From Echinometra lucunter (lineage: Eukaryota; Echinodermata; Echinoidea; Camarodonta; Echinometridae), in the NCBI GenBank assembly GCA_029962745.1, contig CM057157.1, positions 23,899,853 to 23,963,852 on the forward strand: a stretch of DNA of 64,000 nucleotides, given 5' to 3'. This document shows positions 24,657-34,666 of this stretch, in pieces. Position 1 is the first letter of the stretch; each line of letters opens with the position of its first letter. The notes beneath the pieces are model-generated. The model had not been told where the DNA came from. It searched no databases and saw nothing but the letters and a program-made list of their open reading frames with translations. Both the position numbers and the translations under genes were made by a program.

Positions 24657-25268
24657 GGGTATTTGGGACGGGGTCTGCTCACTTGACCGAAGGCCCACGA
24701 GGTCGAAGGCCTACGAGACCCCATTCACAAACCTAACCGAATTTAAATAAGATTCCCCCTTGTTTGTTTCCCTCTGCATTCCTTAATGCAAATCTACATA
24801 AATGCAAACCTATCCCCACTGAAAAAACCCATTCCGTTATCCCTGCTAAATGTGCGAATATTCAAGCATTTATATTTTTATAATGAAAACTTTGTAGACG
24901 AGCGACCCTAAAGCTCTCTCAAACATGAGCAAGTATATAACAGCAGTACTCCTTTTCTTCCTTCATGTTTATACCATCGCAAATTTACATGGAAATGAAC
25001 CAGAGAACTGCAATTTGGAAAGTTTCAGCCAAAGCTTGGAGCCCCCCCCCCCCCACACACACACACACAAGTATTACAGAGCCCGCAATGCGCCATTAAA
25101 AAGCAAGTGAATGGGTTTGCAGCAAATGTTTTGAACTCTGGAGATTGGAATCGGTCAGAACAGTGACTGCGATTTTTACGGTCTTATGGGCTTTCAGTCT
25201 CATGCGCCTTCGGTCTCATGGGCCTTCGGTCAACTGGGCCTTCGGCCAACTGGGCTTGGAGCTTTGGG
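24657..25268. mobile_element. Inverted-repeat element in block B (GACCGAAGGCCC words)
   Basis: The ends share GGGACGGGGTCT / GGGACAGGGT. Subterminal TTGACCGAAGGCCCA words point one way on the left and the opposite way on the right. Block A has no such sequence between GAATGGAACG and GGGCTCTTCAAAGG (about 3125-3150), so it gives the empty site. It includes the candidate signal-peptide ORF. Confidence 0.65.
24925..25110 (+). CDS. Candidate secreted peptide or first exon, unidentified
   Basis: A 61-codon frame whose start looks like a signal peptide: a short charged start (MSK), a hydrophobic core (AVLLFFLHVYTIA), and a possible cleavage site before NLHG. A TATA-like AT stretch lies about 55 bp upstream. 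The second half reads into a poly(C) and CA-repeat run (PPPPHTHTH), so the true end is doubtful. It could be a first exon captured by the element that contains it, or chance. No family recognised. Confidence 0.2.
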   Translation: MSKYITAVLLFFLHVYTIANLHGNEPENCNLESFSQSLEPPPPHTHTHKYYRARNAPLKSK

Positions 25269-25631
25269 ACAGGGTTTCTTTAAAATATTACATGCAGTTT
25301 AAAGAGATTGGGCTCTTCAAAGGTTCGTTCAGCTTTCACTGTCACCTTCACAACTTTAAAGCATTCATGTCAAATATAAGCCTCTATTTACTGAATGAAT
25401 CAAACGCATTTTAGACTGATTTTTTTCCACATTTATTTTACCCATTATACCTCATCGCAATCAATATATGACCAGCTGCTAAACTTTTACAATTCTTATT
25501 TGCGTGTACATTTCGATTACAAGGGAGTAGATACATACATGTATATCAAGTCTAATAACCAGTACATAATTCTATAGTTTATTAATCAATCAATGCTGAA
25601 GCGTTTCATTGGCAGAGGGCTTTTCCTGTTT

Positions 25632-25722
25632 AAACCTTCCTCTGGCGTAAATCCCGGGGGGGGGGGGGCGGGGGTGGGGATATATATCCCCCCCCCCCCA
25701 ATTTTTCGAGGGGGGGGAGGTA
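25632..25722. mobile_element. Fragment of a GGCGTAAATCCC G/C-run element
   Basis: The segment reads GGCGTAAATCCC, a long G-run, GGATATATATCC and a C-run. The reverse complement of 53,680-53,735 gives the same order (GGCGCAAATCCC, G-run, GGATATATCC). This marks an interspersed family whose termini carry poly(G). Confidence 0.55.
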
Positions 25723-26119
25723 TGTACAAACATCCTCCCTGATTTTTAAGGAAAAATGATATTTCAATTAATCAGTTGGTGATTTTGTTTAATAAAAATG
25801 TCATAAAAGACGGTCATATCGTTGCATTTTTATTTGAAACGCTCTTGAAAACCATAAAAGTAATGTATTTGGAGATCCTGAATGGATGGGATTCGCCTCT
25901 CATGTGGCACATCCCCTCGAGGTCCACAGCGATCATCCAAACAAAATCTTGAAGAATCCTATATCAATAACAAATGAACGTTACGAATGTTGCGAATCAT
26001 GTAGCAGCGATATCAAGTGTGCTCAAAGAAATGTTATATTTCCTTGCTCGGGTACCCATCTTTTTTCGACAAGTATAGGGTCGATAAGCCACCTATCTGG
26101 TTATTTGTAGAACCTGGCG

Positions 26120-26148
26120 TATAGGTGGGGGGGGGGGGGGGGGGGGGG
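26120..26148. repeat. Long poly(G) run
   Basis: More than 20 consecutive G residues. It is one of about 25 G- or C-runs of nine or more in the window. Confidence 0.9.
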
Positions 26149-27889
26149 AGCAGCAGCCCCCAAAGCCCATTTGAAATCTTTTATACCGTCTAATTTTTAT
26201 AGACCATGTAAAAGTCCAGTTCTCGATCAAGATTAGGATGCAGCCATGCCAATGCTGTCTGAATACATTATACAAGGCGTAGTATGCTATGATAGTATTT
26301 ATGTATGCACATGAATTACGGCGCCTCCTTCCACCAGCTTTTTTCTTGACTATGTAAATTTTGCATTTCTATATTTTGATTATGAGAAGGAAATAAAGGT
26401 ATTTTGAGTTTGATTTGAACTGAAGAGAATAACAGTTATAACAATGAATATCTTAACATCGTCCATATTTACTACTATGTACTTATTATCAGGAATATAC
26501 GATCTGTGTACGAAAAATCGAAACTGTGGGCATTGAAAAACATATTCCCACTTCAGCATTTTCAATTCATTCTTTTCGCTTTCCTCTTCTAATCAATGCA
26601 AAAAAATGTCGCATACAGTATTTACAAGGTCCGTCTGAGCGAACTGACTTAGTGGATCCTAAAGTCTTCCAAGCAAAACAAAATAACTTTAAGAATTGTA
26701 CATAGTGCACGCGATACATACAACGAAATTAGGCAATGATGCTTTTCTTTCTAATTTTGAAATGAAGAGTTTATATCATGCAAAAACTGATAAACGCCAT
26801 TTTTTTTTTTTTTTTAAGTAAGGTCGCTGTCATTTAGCACAAAATAACACTTTTCAAATTGCTTTGCTCATTACACACAAGGTATGTTTTTGAAGTAATG
26901 ATGGTCAAAAGTAGCAAAAAATTTCTTATTATTTTCTTCATTTTTCTTCTCACTTTGTCAACAAAGGATATATCGGTTTTTGCATTCAGTCTTCAAATAC
27001 ATGTATGTATATATGTTAAGGAGCCCTTGTGGATTCTAATAGATTTGAAATGAAATGAATATATTTAAACACAGTAAACCTTACATCAGTCAAAAGACTG
27101 CTCTTCCCCAAGTCTGTTAACATAACACATTTTTAATCACATTATAATAAAACAAAAACACAATAAACAAATAATCATTTTGCACAATGAAATAATTGCA
27201 TGAGATAATACTAATATAAGCCAATGAACTAATAATGAAAATTAAAGATAAATCCTACTAAAATGACATCGAATATTGATACTCAAAGAAAAAAAAAGAG
27301 AAAGTAATGACAATCGGAATATGACAGAAAAATGAGATAAGATAATAATGAGAAAAATGTGATAAGAGAAACGAGATCATAGGAGAGAAGACTGAGGTAA
27401 AGAGATAAAGAGAAGGAGAAAACATAAGGGTGAAAGAGAAAAAAGCGAGAGAGAGAGAGAAAGAGGAAGAGAAAAGGAGAGCTTGGGATTTGTCAAGAGA
27501 CGGACTCTTTCAGGCAATGCGTTGTATTATTGGACGCCTGAACAGATGAATCCCATTCTTTTAAAGTTTCCTTTCGATTCAATTTTGGTTAGAGAATAAA
27601 ACAGATCAGTACCGAAAAAGACTATCAACAGACGAAACCACACACACAAACCAAAATTTGGGTGATTTTACAAAAAAAAAACCAACAACACCCAAAGTAT
27701 TGGTTGCCACTATGGTGACACGCATAGTTGAGTGCACTGACTCATCAAAGTTAGGTGAAAACGCACACATGTGGGTCTTATTCATTTGCCACTATAGTTT
27801 TACATGGCAAACGAGTATTTTTAGTTGGTGTGTTATTTAACCTTATGTTGTGAGTAAATTACTCATTCCAGTTTAGTGAGTAATGCTTC

Positions 27890-29165
27890 CGATACTAAAA
27901 GTGTAAGTAAATTTGATTATTTTGATTTGGAATAAGTTTCAATATTACTATTTCTATAATAGTATCCCTTTAGTTTCATTAAGATCTTTTCTAGAACTCA
28001 GTTTAGGCTATTGATAGCCATATAGGGATAAAATATCAAAGCTGTGAAAATTGTTAAAGACCAAAGTGGCGAAGGCAGCGAAGCCCTGCAAGCGCATGGC
28101 CCAAGACCAAGGCCGGGGTTCACTCCGTCTTAACCCATTCGTGACAGGAATTATCTAAAGCCTAATTTGATCAGCTTTTATTCTTCAAATTGGCAACACC
28201 AACATTCTTATTTTATTGCTACATTTTTCTTATAAAACGTCATATATCAGAAATGAATATAAATTGACAGAAATTATGATAAGAAGTCAAAAAGTTACCA
28301 ATTTGCAGGGGAAAACGGTGATTTTAAACCTTCTATCACATTGCCAATTTAAGGATTTTAATGCTTATTTTCCTTTTTAAAAATTTCACCGTCAAACAAC
28401 AAATATTGACGCAACCAAAATGGGCACAGTTTGTGTAGAATTTTTTGCTCTTTCTGCTCATGTATTTGGTATGATTTTTAGGGCTTTGCATCAAAAGATA
28501 TTAGGCCAAACCACAAAATGTGGACCTCTGTCATGAATGGGTTAACTTCGTAGAATTCCCATTAACTCCTCGAGGCCTTCCGTTTGTGGGACTTCGCTGC
28601 CTTCGTTAACAATTTTCACGGCTTCAATATTTCACCACTATCCCGTGGCTATCAATAGCCTAAACTTATACTGCTTTCACACCAAGGTACGGTCGCTGCG
28701 AGCGGTCGCTGCGACCGATGAAATCATAATGTGAAAGCATTCCATCGGTCGCTGCGACCGATCGTTTTGGTCAAAAACGATCGGTCGCTGAGTACGGTCG
28801 GTGAGGTACTTCAGCGACCGATCGCGACCGATGCAAGCTAGATGTGAAAGCACATCGAACTCAGCGACCGATCGAAATGCAATGACCCCCCATACATGCC
28901 TACGCACTATCTCTACTTCCGCTTCCGGCTAGGTCAGCTATACAGCGACCGATCGCTCTGGGCCTGACCAAATTTTGACGGAGGTGTGAAAGCACGTCCG
29001 ATCGGTCGCTGGGTACGGTCGCAGCGACCGGTCGCAGCGACCGTACCTTGATGTGAAAGCAGTATTAGTCTTAGAAAAGGTCTGAATAAAACTCAAGGAA
29101 TCCCTATAGTAATATCAATACCAACTGTTTCAAAAATAAAAATAGTCAAAGTTTACTTCCACTTT
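27890..29165. mobile_element. Large foldback element with nested element
   Basis: Inverted arms of about 240 bp pair 27,890-28,100 with 28,560-28,668 plus 29,065-29,165. Matching words are AAAGTGTAAGTAAA, AATATTACTAT, ATCTTTTCTAGA, TTTAGGCTATTGATAGCC and GCGAAGGCAGCGAAG, each with its complement. The loop carries a second inverted pair (ACCCATTCGTGACAG at 28,135, complement near 28,531). The right arm is split by the 396-bp element below. No ORF of note. Confidence 0.85.
28669..29064. mobile_element. Nested GACCGATCG-rich foldback MITE with TTA target duplication
   Basis: The ends are TACTGCTTTCACACCAAGG and its inverted counterpart with one mismatch. The inverted repeats exceed 30 bp. TTA flanks both sides (28,666-28,668 and 29,065-29,067), which would fit a PIF/Harbinger-type target. 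The interior is built of many GGTCGCTGCGACCGATCG-like palindromes, so ORFs through it are artefacts. Its position within the right arm of the larger foldback dates it as the younger insertion. Confidence 0.85.
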
Positions 29166-29649
29166 CGTCATGTCCATGGTGTATGCGATGGATCCGCATT
29201 GAAGTCGACTGAAATGTGGTCAAACAATAAATTGCGCATGCACAGAGTAAGATTACTCCTAACATAGTACATGCACTTCGAAGAGACGGAGTTGGTAATC
29301 TGTACTCGGCCAACGAATAAAGAGTCTATGACTTAAAGGGAATTAGACAAAGCCACCGTACATACTTTTTACTCATTGTATGTACTTAAGTGCGTAAAAG
29401 AGACTCACCGAGCTAAATTATTGGCTGATATACCCTTTCAAATATGCATAAGGTATGTTGATTTCTTCAAAGCATAAGAAATATTCAGATACACGTGCAA
29501 AAATACATCTTTTCTGAATAAAAAGCTCTCAGCTTAATGAATTTGACACGATTTTACTCACAGAAAACACTTCTCATTTTTTTAGGGTATAAAAACAGTT
29601 CGTAATTCTCATTTTGAACTACAGATATTTGTTTGATATAGGTTTTACT

Positions 29650-30600
29650 AGCATTTCACCATAATACAGAACAAGAGTCAAAATGGGGTGCGCGAGCGTT
29701 TTATATATAGCATCATTGCAGTATCTTGGGAAATGTATTGTCTCAGTCGCTGTTCATGTTTTAAGCAGTAGATGCTGGATAGCGCTTTTTGTTTGTTGAC
29801 GTGTGTGAATTGATCTTGCCAGTTCAAATTTTCATTTAAGATAACTCTAACTACTTCATTGTTTTTACAGATTTTAGAGTAATCCCGTTAACTTGGACAT
29901 GAATATTATCGAAAAATCTTCGCCTACGGTTTGATGCTATGATCATGAATTCACAATTCTTTTCATTCAGTAAAATTATTCTGCTATTGTGCCACTTCGA
30001 TATTAAGTGTAAACCCTCGTCCAGGTGATCTCCTAAGTCTCTTCGATCTTTAGAAGCATAATAGAGACATCTGTCAGTCTGTCGTCACCATATAGAGACA
30101 CAGAGCAATGTTTTACAACTTATGTCTTCATTATGCTTTTTAGTCTCTTAGATCTTTAGAACCATAATAGAGACATCTGTCAGTCTGTCGTCACCATATA
30201 GAGACACAGAGCAATGTTTTACAACTTATGTCTTTATTATGCTTTTTAGTCTCTTCGATCTTTAGAAGTATAATAAAGAACATTTGTCGTCAGCATATAG
30301 AGACAAAGAGCGATGTTTTACAGCTCAAGTAATATCGTTGATGTTCAGGATTACAAGTAGCAGACCAAGTATTCTGCTCTGGGGGATGCCACAGTTTACA
30401 GATAGAGGGGCTGATTTTTCACCATTTACTACTGTTTACTGTTTTCTCATTAATTTAGTAGATAGTTTACAAACCATGCCAAACTATAAATATCGAATCC
30501 AGGGATAATATTCGAGTTTCCTCAGTAAAATTTTGTAGTACCGAATCAAATGCTTTTTAACAAATGTTTTTAACGATGTTATTAATCTTACAGAAAGATC
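29650..30600 (-). pseudogene. Decayed LINE reverse transcriptase with triplicated YxDD region
   Basis: Minus-strand translation gives, in order, a KAFDSV motif (about 30,560), WFVNYLLN, NCGIPQSRILGLLLVILNIN (about 30,330-30,400), the catalytic box LYADD (about 30,285-30,304), then LGDHLDEGLHLISKWHNSRI, VNGITLKSVKTM and a thumb region. This order is that of CR1/L2/Jockey-type non-LTR polymerases. Several stops and frameshifts show it is dead. The catalytic box is followed by two further copies because of a tandem duplication (next entry). Confidence 0.8.
30036..30335. repeat. About 109-bp tandem triplication across the YxDD box
   Basis: Units begin TCTTCGATCTTTAGAAG at about 30,037, 30,147 and 30,251. 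The first two are almost identical, the third diverged and shorter. Each contains the complement of the LYxDD codons. The first two copies read LYGDD, the third LYADD. Confidence 0.9.
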
Positions 30601-30639
30601 ATTATGATGGGTACTGCGAATATTTTCAGTTATGGTGAT

Positions 30640-31660
30640 AAGAGTAGAATAATGCAATATTATCCACTCAGAGTAGAAAGGGCTGGGGTCTTATATGTTA
30701 CTACTTCCTACCTTACCCTGCTAATAATCATGTAACCGTAAATTTTGCACTTACTGGTATAATCATGACGATCCTACACTGTGGAGTTTGATTCAATGCA
30801 CTGAACTGAAATGATTTGGCTCCATTTAATTTCACTCTGTAACTGAAGTATTATGTGTTCTTAAAAGATTAATTAGATTTCTCCTTGACGATGTCTAAAA
30901 AAGACAAAGCGACGAGCCATTTATTGTGCCTATCTCTAGACAACAGCAAACGGGGAGTGGTGACTTAGGGCTGTATCTTACATCTAAATTGTCCCCCTCC
31001 CAAATATTCATCTCTTCCCTTCAATTTCAAGAAATTCTAGCTTTTATATTTTCTTTTAAAAGGAGAAAAAATATCCTCTAATAGGACCAGCCTTTCATGT
31101 AACAAACTTAGGCTGCCAGTATTGATGGTACTATGAAATATGAAATGGAGAAATTGTCTTCAGCAACGTTTTATAATGATATATTTATCATTTTTTTTAC
31201 TATGTCGGTGACAAAGCTTGGGTGATTGTTTCGGGGAATGGGTTTGCTTTCCCCAGAAATTAATAACAAACAGTAAAAATTTAAAGTCACCAATGATTTA
31301 ATACAGGACATTGTCTTCTCGTTCAGTCATTTAAACACGCTTCTTCGTATGATGTACTTTACCTTTAATTAAAAAAAAGTAAATAAAAATCTCAGTTACG
31401 AAATACTCATGTCCGTCTTCATGTGAGATATGAGAGAGACGCGTAGAAAATTAAGACTTGACCTTTAATTTGCCTGTGTGATTAAATGTACCGATGAACT
31501 TAAAGTTCCAAACTATCTTGCTTTGTGGCTAGATCGTAAACTAACGGCGAAAGAATAGCCCCCCCCCCCCCTCCCCAAGCTTTACAAAGAAAACATGTCT
31601 CGTGAATGGATCAGCCATTCGTCACGAATCGTCTTCAGGATTCGGAAGATTTTTAGGTAT
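30640..31660. other. Unassigned DNA
   Basis: AT-rich sequence with a poly(C) run at about 31,559-31,571. No gene, repeat or family recognised. Confidence 0.4.
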
Positions 31661-31668
31661 TATTATAC

Positions 31669-31767
31669 AGATATTGACTGGTATAACATTCTTTGGACAG
31701 GCGAACGGAAAATGCCTCCCTTCGCCAGTCCAAAGTATGTATCTTACACCGCTTCCAGTCAATATCT
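31669..31767. repeat. Foldback hairpin
   Basis: ATATTGACTGG pairs with CCAGTCAATAT, and CTTTGGACAGGCGAA pairs with TTCGCCAGTCCAAAG with one mismatch. A short loop lies around 31,710-31,722. Probably a small MITE. Confidence 0.8.
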
Positions 31768-32424
31768 CTTACATTAGATAGCCTTGATCAAACTATAGTC
31801 ACTGATAGTAGGGTCTAGATTCCGGTCTAGTCTAGACCGATTTAGAGTAACATTTAGATCTAGCTCTCCACATCCGGATTTAGAGAATAAATATTCAGAG
31901 GCTTGAGACGTAGAAATAGCGTCTGTACTAGAGTCATTCGAAGAGTAATTTTGCAGTTTTACTCTGAGCAATTAGGCCTATAGGCTATAGGCCTGATTCT
32001 GAATTAAAATTTAAACCAACATTTGGTCCAACGGCTGATGTCTGATATTGAAAACACAGCACGGAACTACAATAAGGCAGAAATGGAGTGAATAAAAATG
32101 CGATCTACCCTTCTTTGAAATATAGTTTATCAACATGAAGTTACATTTTCCGTAGAAAATGAGCTAACAATCCACACCCTTAATCATTTCTTACCACACT
32201 CCAGATCACAAAAGGTATTGCCTTTAGAATTAACCCACTACTCGTGTTATTTACCTTATTCTAACGTTAGACTGATAATTTATTACTGGAAAACAGAAAT
32301 TTCCCTTCGTCGAGTACGGTCCTGACGCCTTTACAGTGTTTTGTTATCGATCTAGGATATTGGTACTGAATGTTATGTTGACCAACCGGTCGATATAACA
32401 GTCAAAATTGACCGGCCGTGATTA

Positions 32425-33461
32425 TACAGTGCGTATCAAAATAAAGGTATTATCCAAATTCACAGGATTCCTGTTTCAAAATTACTGATTTTACCATAAG
32501 GTATTTTAGATTAGGAACTTTTCCTCTTTTAATCGATACCTCACATGCATCATTTATGTTACACATGACCGGCGTCATTGTTATTCAAGATAACAGGTAC
32601 CGATTCCACTTTTTGCAAGTTTGGGTAAATAGAAGCAAGACTGAACTCGCCTCTTTCAAAGAAGTCACACATAATCAATAATTGCTTTCTTACTTATTAT
32701 GACCAAATTTCGTAACGTTTTTGGCAACGTTACGGATGCAAGACGGAAAATGACATTTTCCCTGCATTATGCTCATGATATGCTTTTACTAGGTCTGATA
32801 ATCATTGGTTATCATCAGTGATCGTTAGGATTCAGGAAAAAAGGTTCAATTCACTGGAGAAATTACACTTTCAACTTAATTTGAAGGCTGCATCATTTCA
32901 CCAGAATGAAGGGAGTTCGCTGAGAGCTCTTGAGGATTTCAGAAAACATCTTCTGAAGAGTCTCCAGTAGTTTTCTTTTTTTTTAAACAGGAAGAATGTA
33001 AGGAAACACCTAAGCATGGTACTAGCCTTATCCGAACTCAAGGTTTACTCTTGGAAGAAATTCTACTGTGACAAGGCATCGATCCATTTCCCCAGGATAT
33101 TACGACAAAACGAAGGGAATATGCCAAAGACTAACAGGAAGAGTATAATCTTTGAAATAATTGTAGCAAAAACCCATTTAACTTGACATATTTATCGGGA
33201 ATGTGAACATACGCAATCATCTGTGAACTCGCTGAAAGCGTTCGTTTCATTCATTTCCCAAAACTTACAAAAAATGGAATTTGTACCTGACGTCTTCATT
33301 TACAATATACCCACTCAAGCGTGACAGCAGTGATGCAAGTGAGGCGAAACTGAGAAGAGGAATTGTCCTTTTTCAAATATGCTACATGCAAAATATAGAT
33401 ATTAATGACCTTGGAATAATAAACTTCTAAACTTGGATTACCTATTTTTATACGCACTGTA
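32425..33461. mobile_element. Tc1/mariner-like non-autonomous element
   Basis: TA at 32,425-32,426 and 33,460-33,461 flanks an element starting CAGTGCGTATCAAAATAAAG and ending with the complement of CAGTGCGTATAAAAATAGG, with an ATCCAA word following on both sides. Terminal CAGTGCGTAT and a TA target are typical of Tc1/mariner elements. The 1.03-kb interior shows no transposase motif in any frame I read, so it depends on a transposase elsewhere. Confidence 0.8.
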
Positions 33462-34033
33462 TAACGATTTGGATCCTGTATGAGCTATCTAATATTACTG
33501 CATAGTCATCGCCTCCATTTGATTTATGATATCAGAAGGAGGAGTTGCCCCAGTCGGCGCCGTTCGCCGGTGAGGGGCCGGGCTCGGTCAACATCACGGC
33601 ATCAGAAGCATTCCGTAGTTTTTTAGTATACATTCTGAAAAAAAAGGAAATGAAAAGATACAAGGATCGACAATGTTATTCTTGAGCTCAAATCTACTTA
33701 CAATTACATGTATTTCGAATCTAGATATAACCAAATTTCCAGCTGAAATTTCTCTCTCTCCTAAGCGATAAGAATACTCCACCAAAACACCACAGCTTTC
33801 TTGCTGTGATGCATGCAGCACGTTGGTATTGAGCCTCTGTCTCTTCAGACAGTATGCTGGTATGTTAGCTTTTATTCTAAACCATTATGTCTTCGAAAAT
33901 TCATATCTCTGGGTCAGACTTTAAATACGATCAATTTTAACATGCTTAAAAAATGCTATTCAGTGAAGGACAGTGGGCACTATAAAAAAAGGAGATTTAT
34001 TATTTTTTTCATTGTCTGTTGCTGAGTATCATG
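33462..34033. other. Unassigned DNA with a small GC-rich island
   Basis: A GC-rich segment at about 33,548-33,590 (CGGCGCCGTTCGCCGG) stands out from the AT-rich surroundings. The short ORFs on both strands have no support. Confidence 0.35.
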
Positions 34034-34205
34034 CACTGTTAGACCAGTTGTTTAAAAATCATCGGGTTGCTTAACATGTGAACCTAACAACTGTTGTTTA
34101 AAAAAAAATCCCATTTGTTTTACACACGTTTTTTTTTTAAACAACAGTTGGTCGGTTCATATGTTTAACAACCTGATGATTTTCAAACAACTCGTCTAAC
34201 AGTGT
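34034..34205. repeat. Foldback MITE, CACTGTTAGAC termini
   Basis: The ends CACTGTTAGACCAGTTGTTT and AAACAACTCGTCTAACAGTG are inverted. The arms continue with ATCATCGGGTTG, CATGTGAACC and AACAACTGTTGTTTAAA and their complements. The element lies just 3' of the last recognised exon of the EGF/sushi gene. Confidence 0.85.
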
Positions 34206-34666
34206 GGTATGCTGTAGAGTACTTGTAATGTCGCCAGGCCTACGTTGGTCAAAAACCAACCTGGGATTTTGTCAATTTTGTCAAAGTGGTTGTTATTTCG
34301 CTGTCTCTTGCTGAGTATGTTGGAGATATACTGTTTTTCAGTTCATTGCATTATGAGAGGCAGGGTCGTTGGGCCTACGTCAGTCTAAGCCAGCCCTGGT
34401 TTTTGACAAAGGATCAAAACACAAAACACAAAACACATTCGGTTTTCCAATCTTCTTCATTTGTTGTGATTGCCATTTTTACTGTACAATTAAGGAGTTA
34501 ACTCCATGGTACAATCAATTGTTAAATTGTAGATAAGCATACAATTTCGCGTTTGTTTGATTGCATGCATGTTGACTCAGGATAATGCGTTTAACATGGA
34601 CCAATATACCCCCCCCCCCCAAAAAAAATGTAAGCAGATAACCTAGTTTTCATGGCACAATGATTC

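Larger units (their letters stand above)
24075..27612. repeat. Diverged duplicated block, copy B
   Basis: Same-order homologue of 2590-7735; the shared landmarks are given under copy A. It begins with an ATT/ATC microsatellite right after the TIR element end at 24,074. It lacks the insertions at 3880-5019 and 5842-6640 of copy A, and carries its own insertion at about 24,657-25,268. Relative to copy A it is missing about 115 bp near its right end (7580-7697 in A). Confidence 0.85.
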
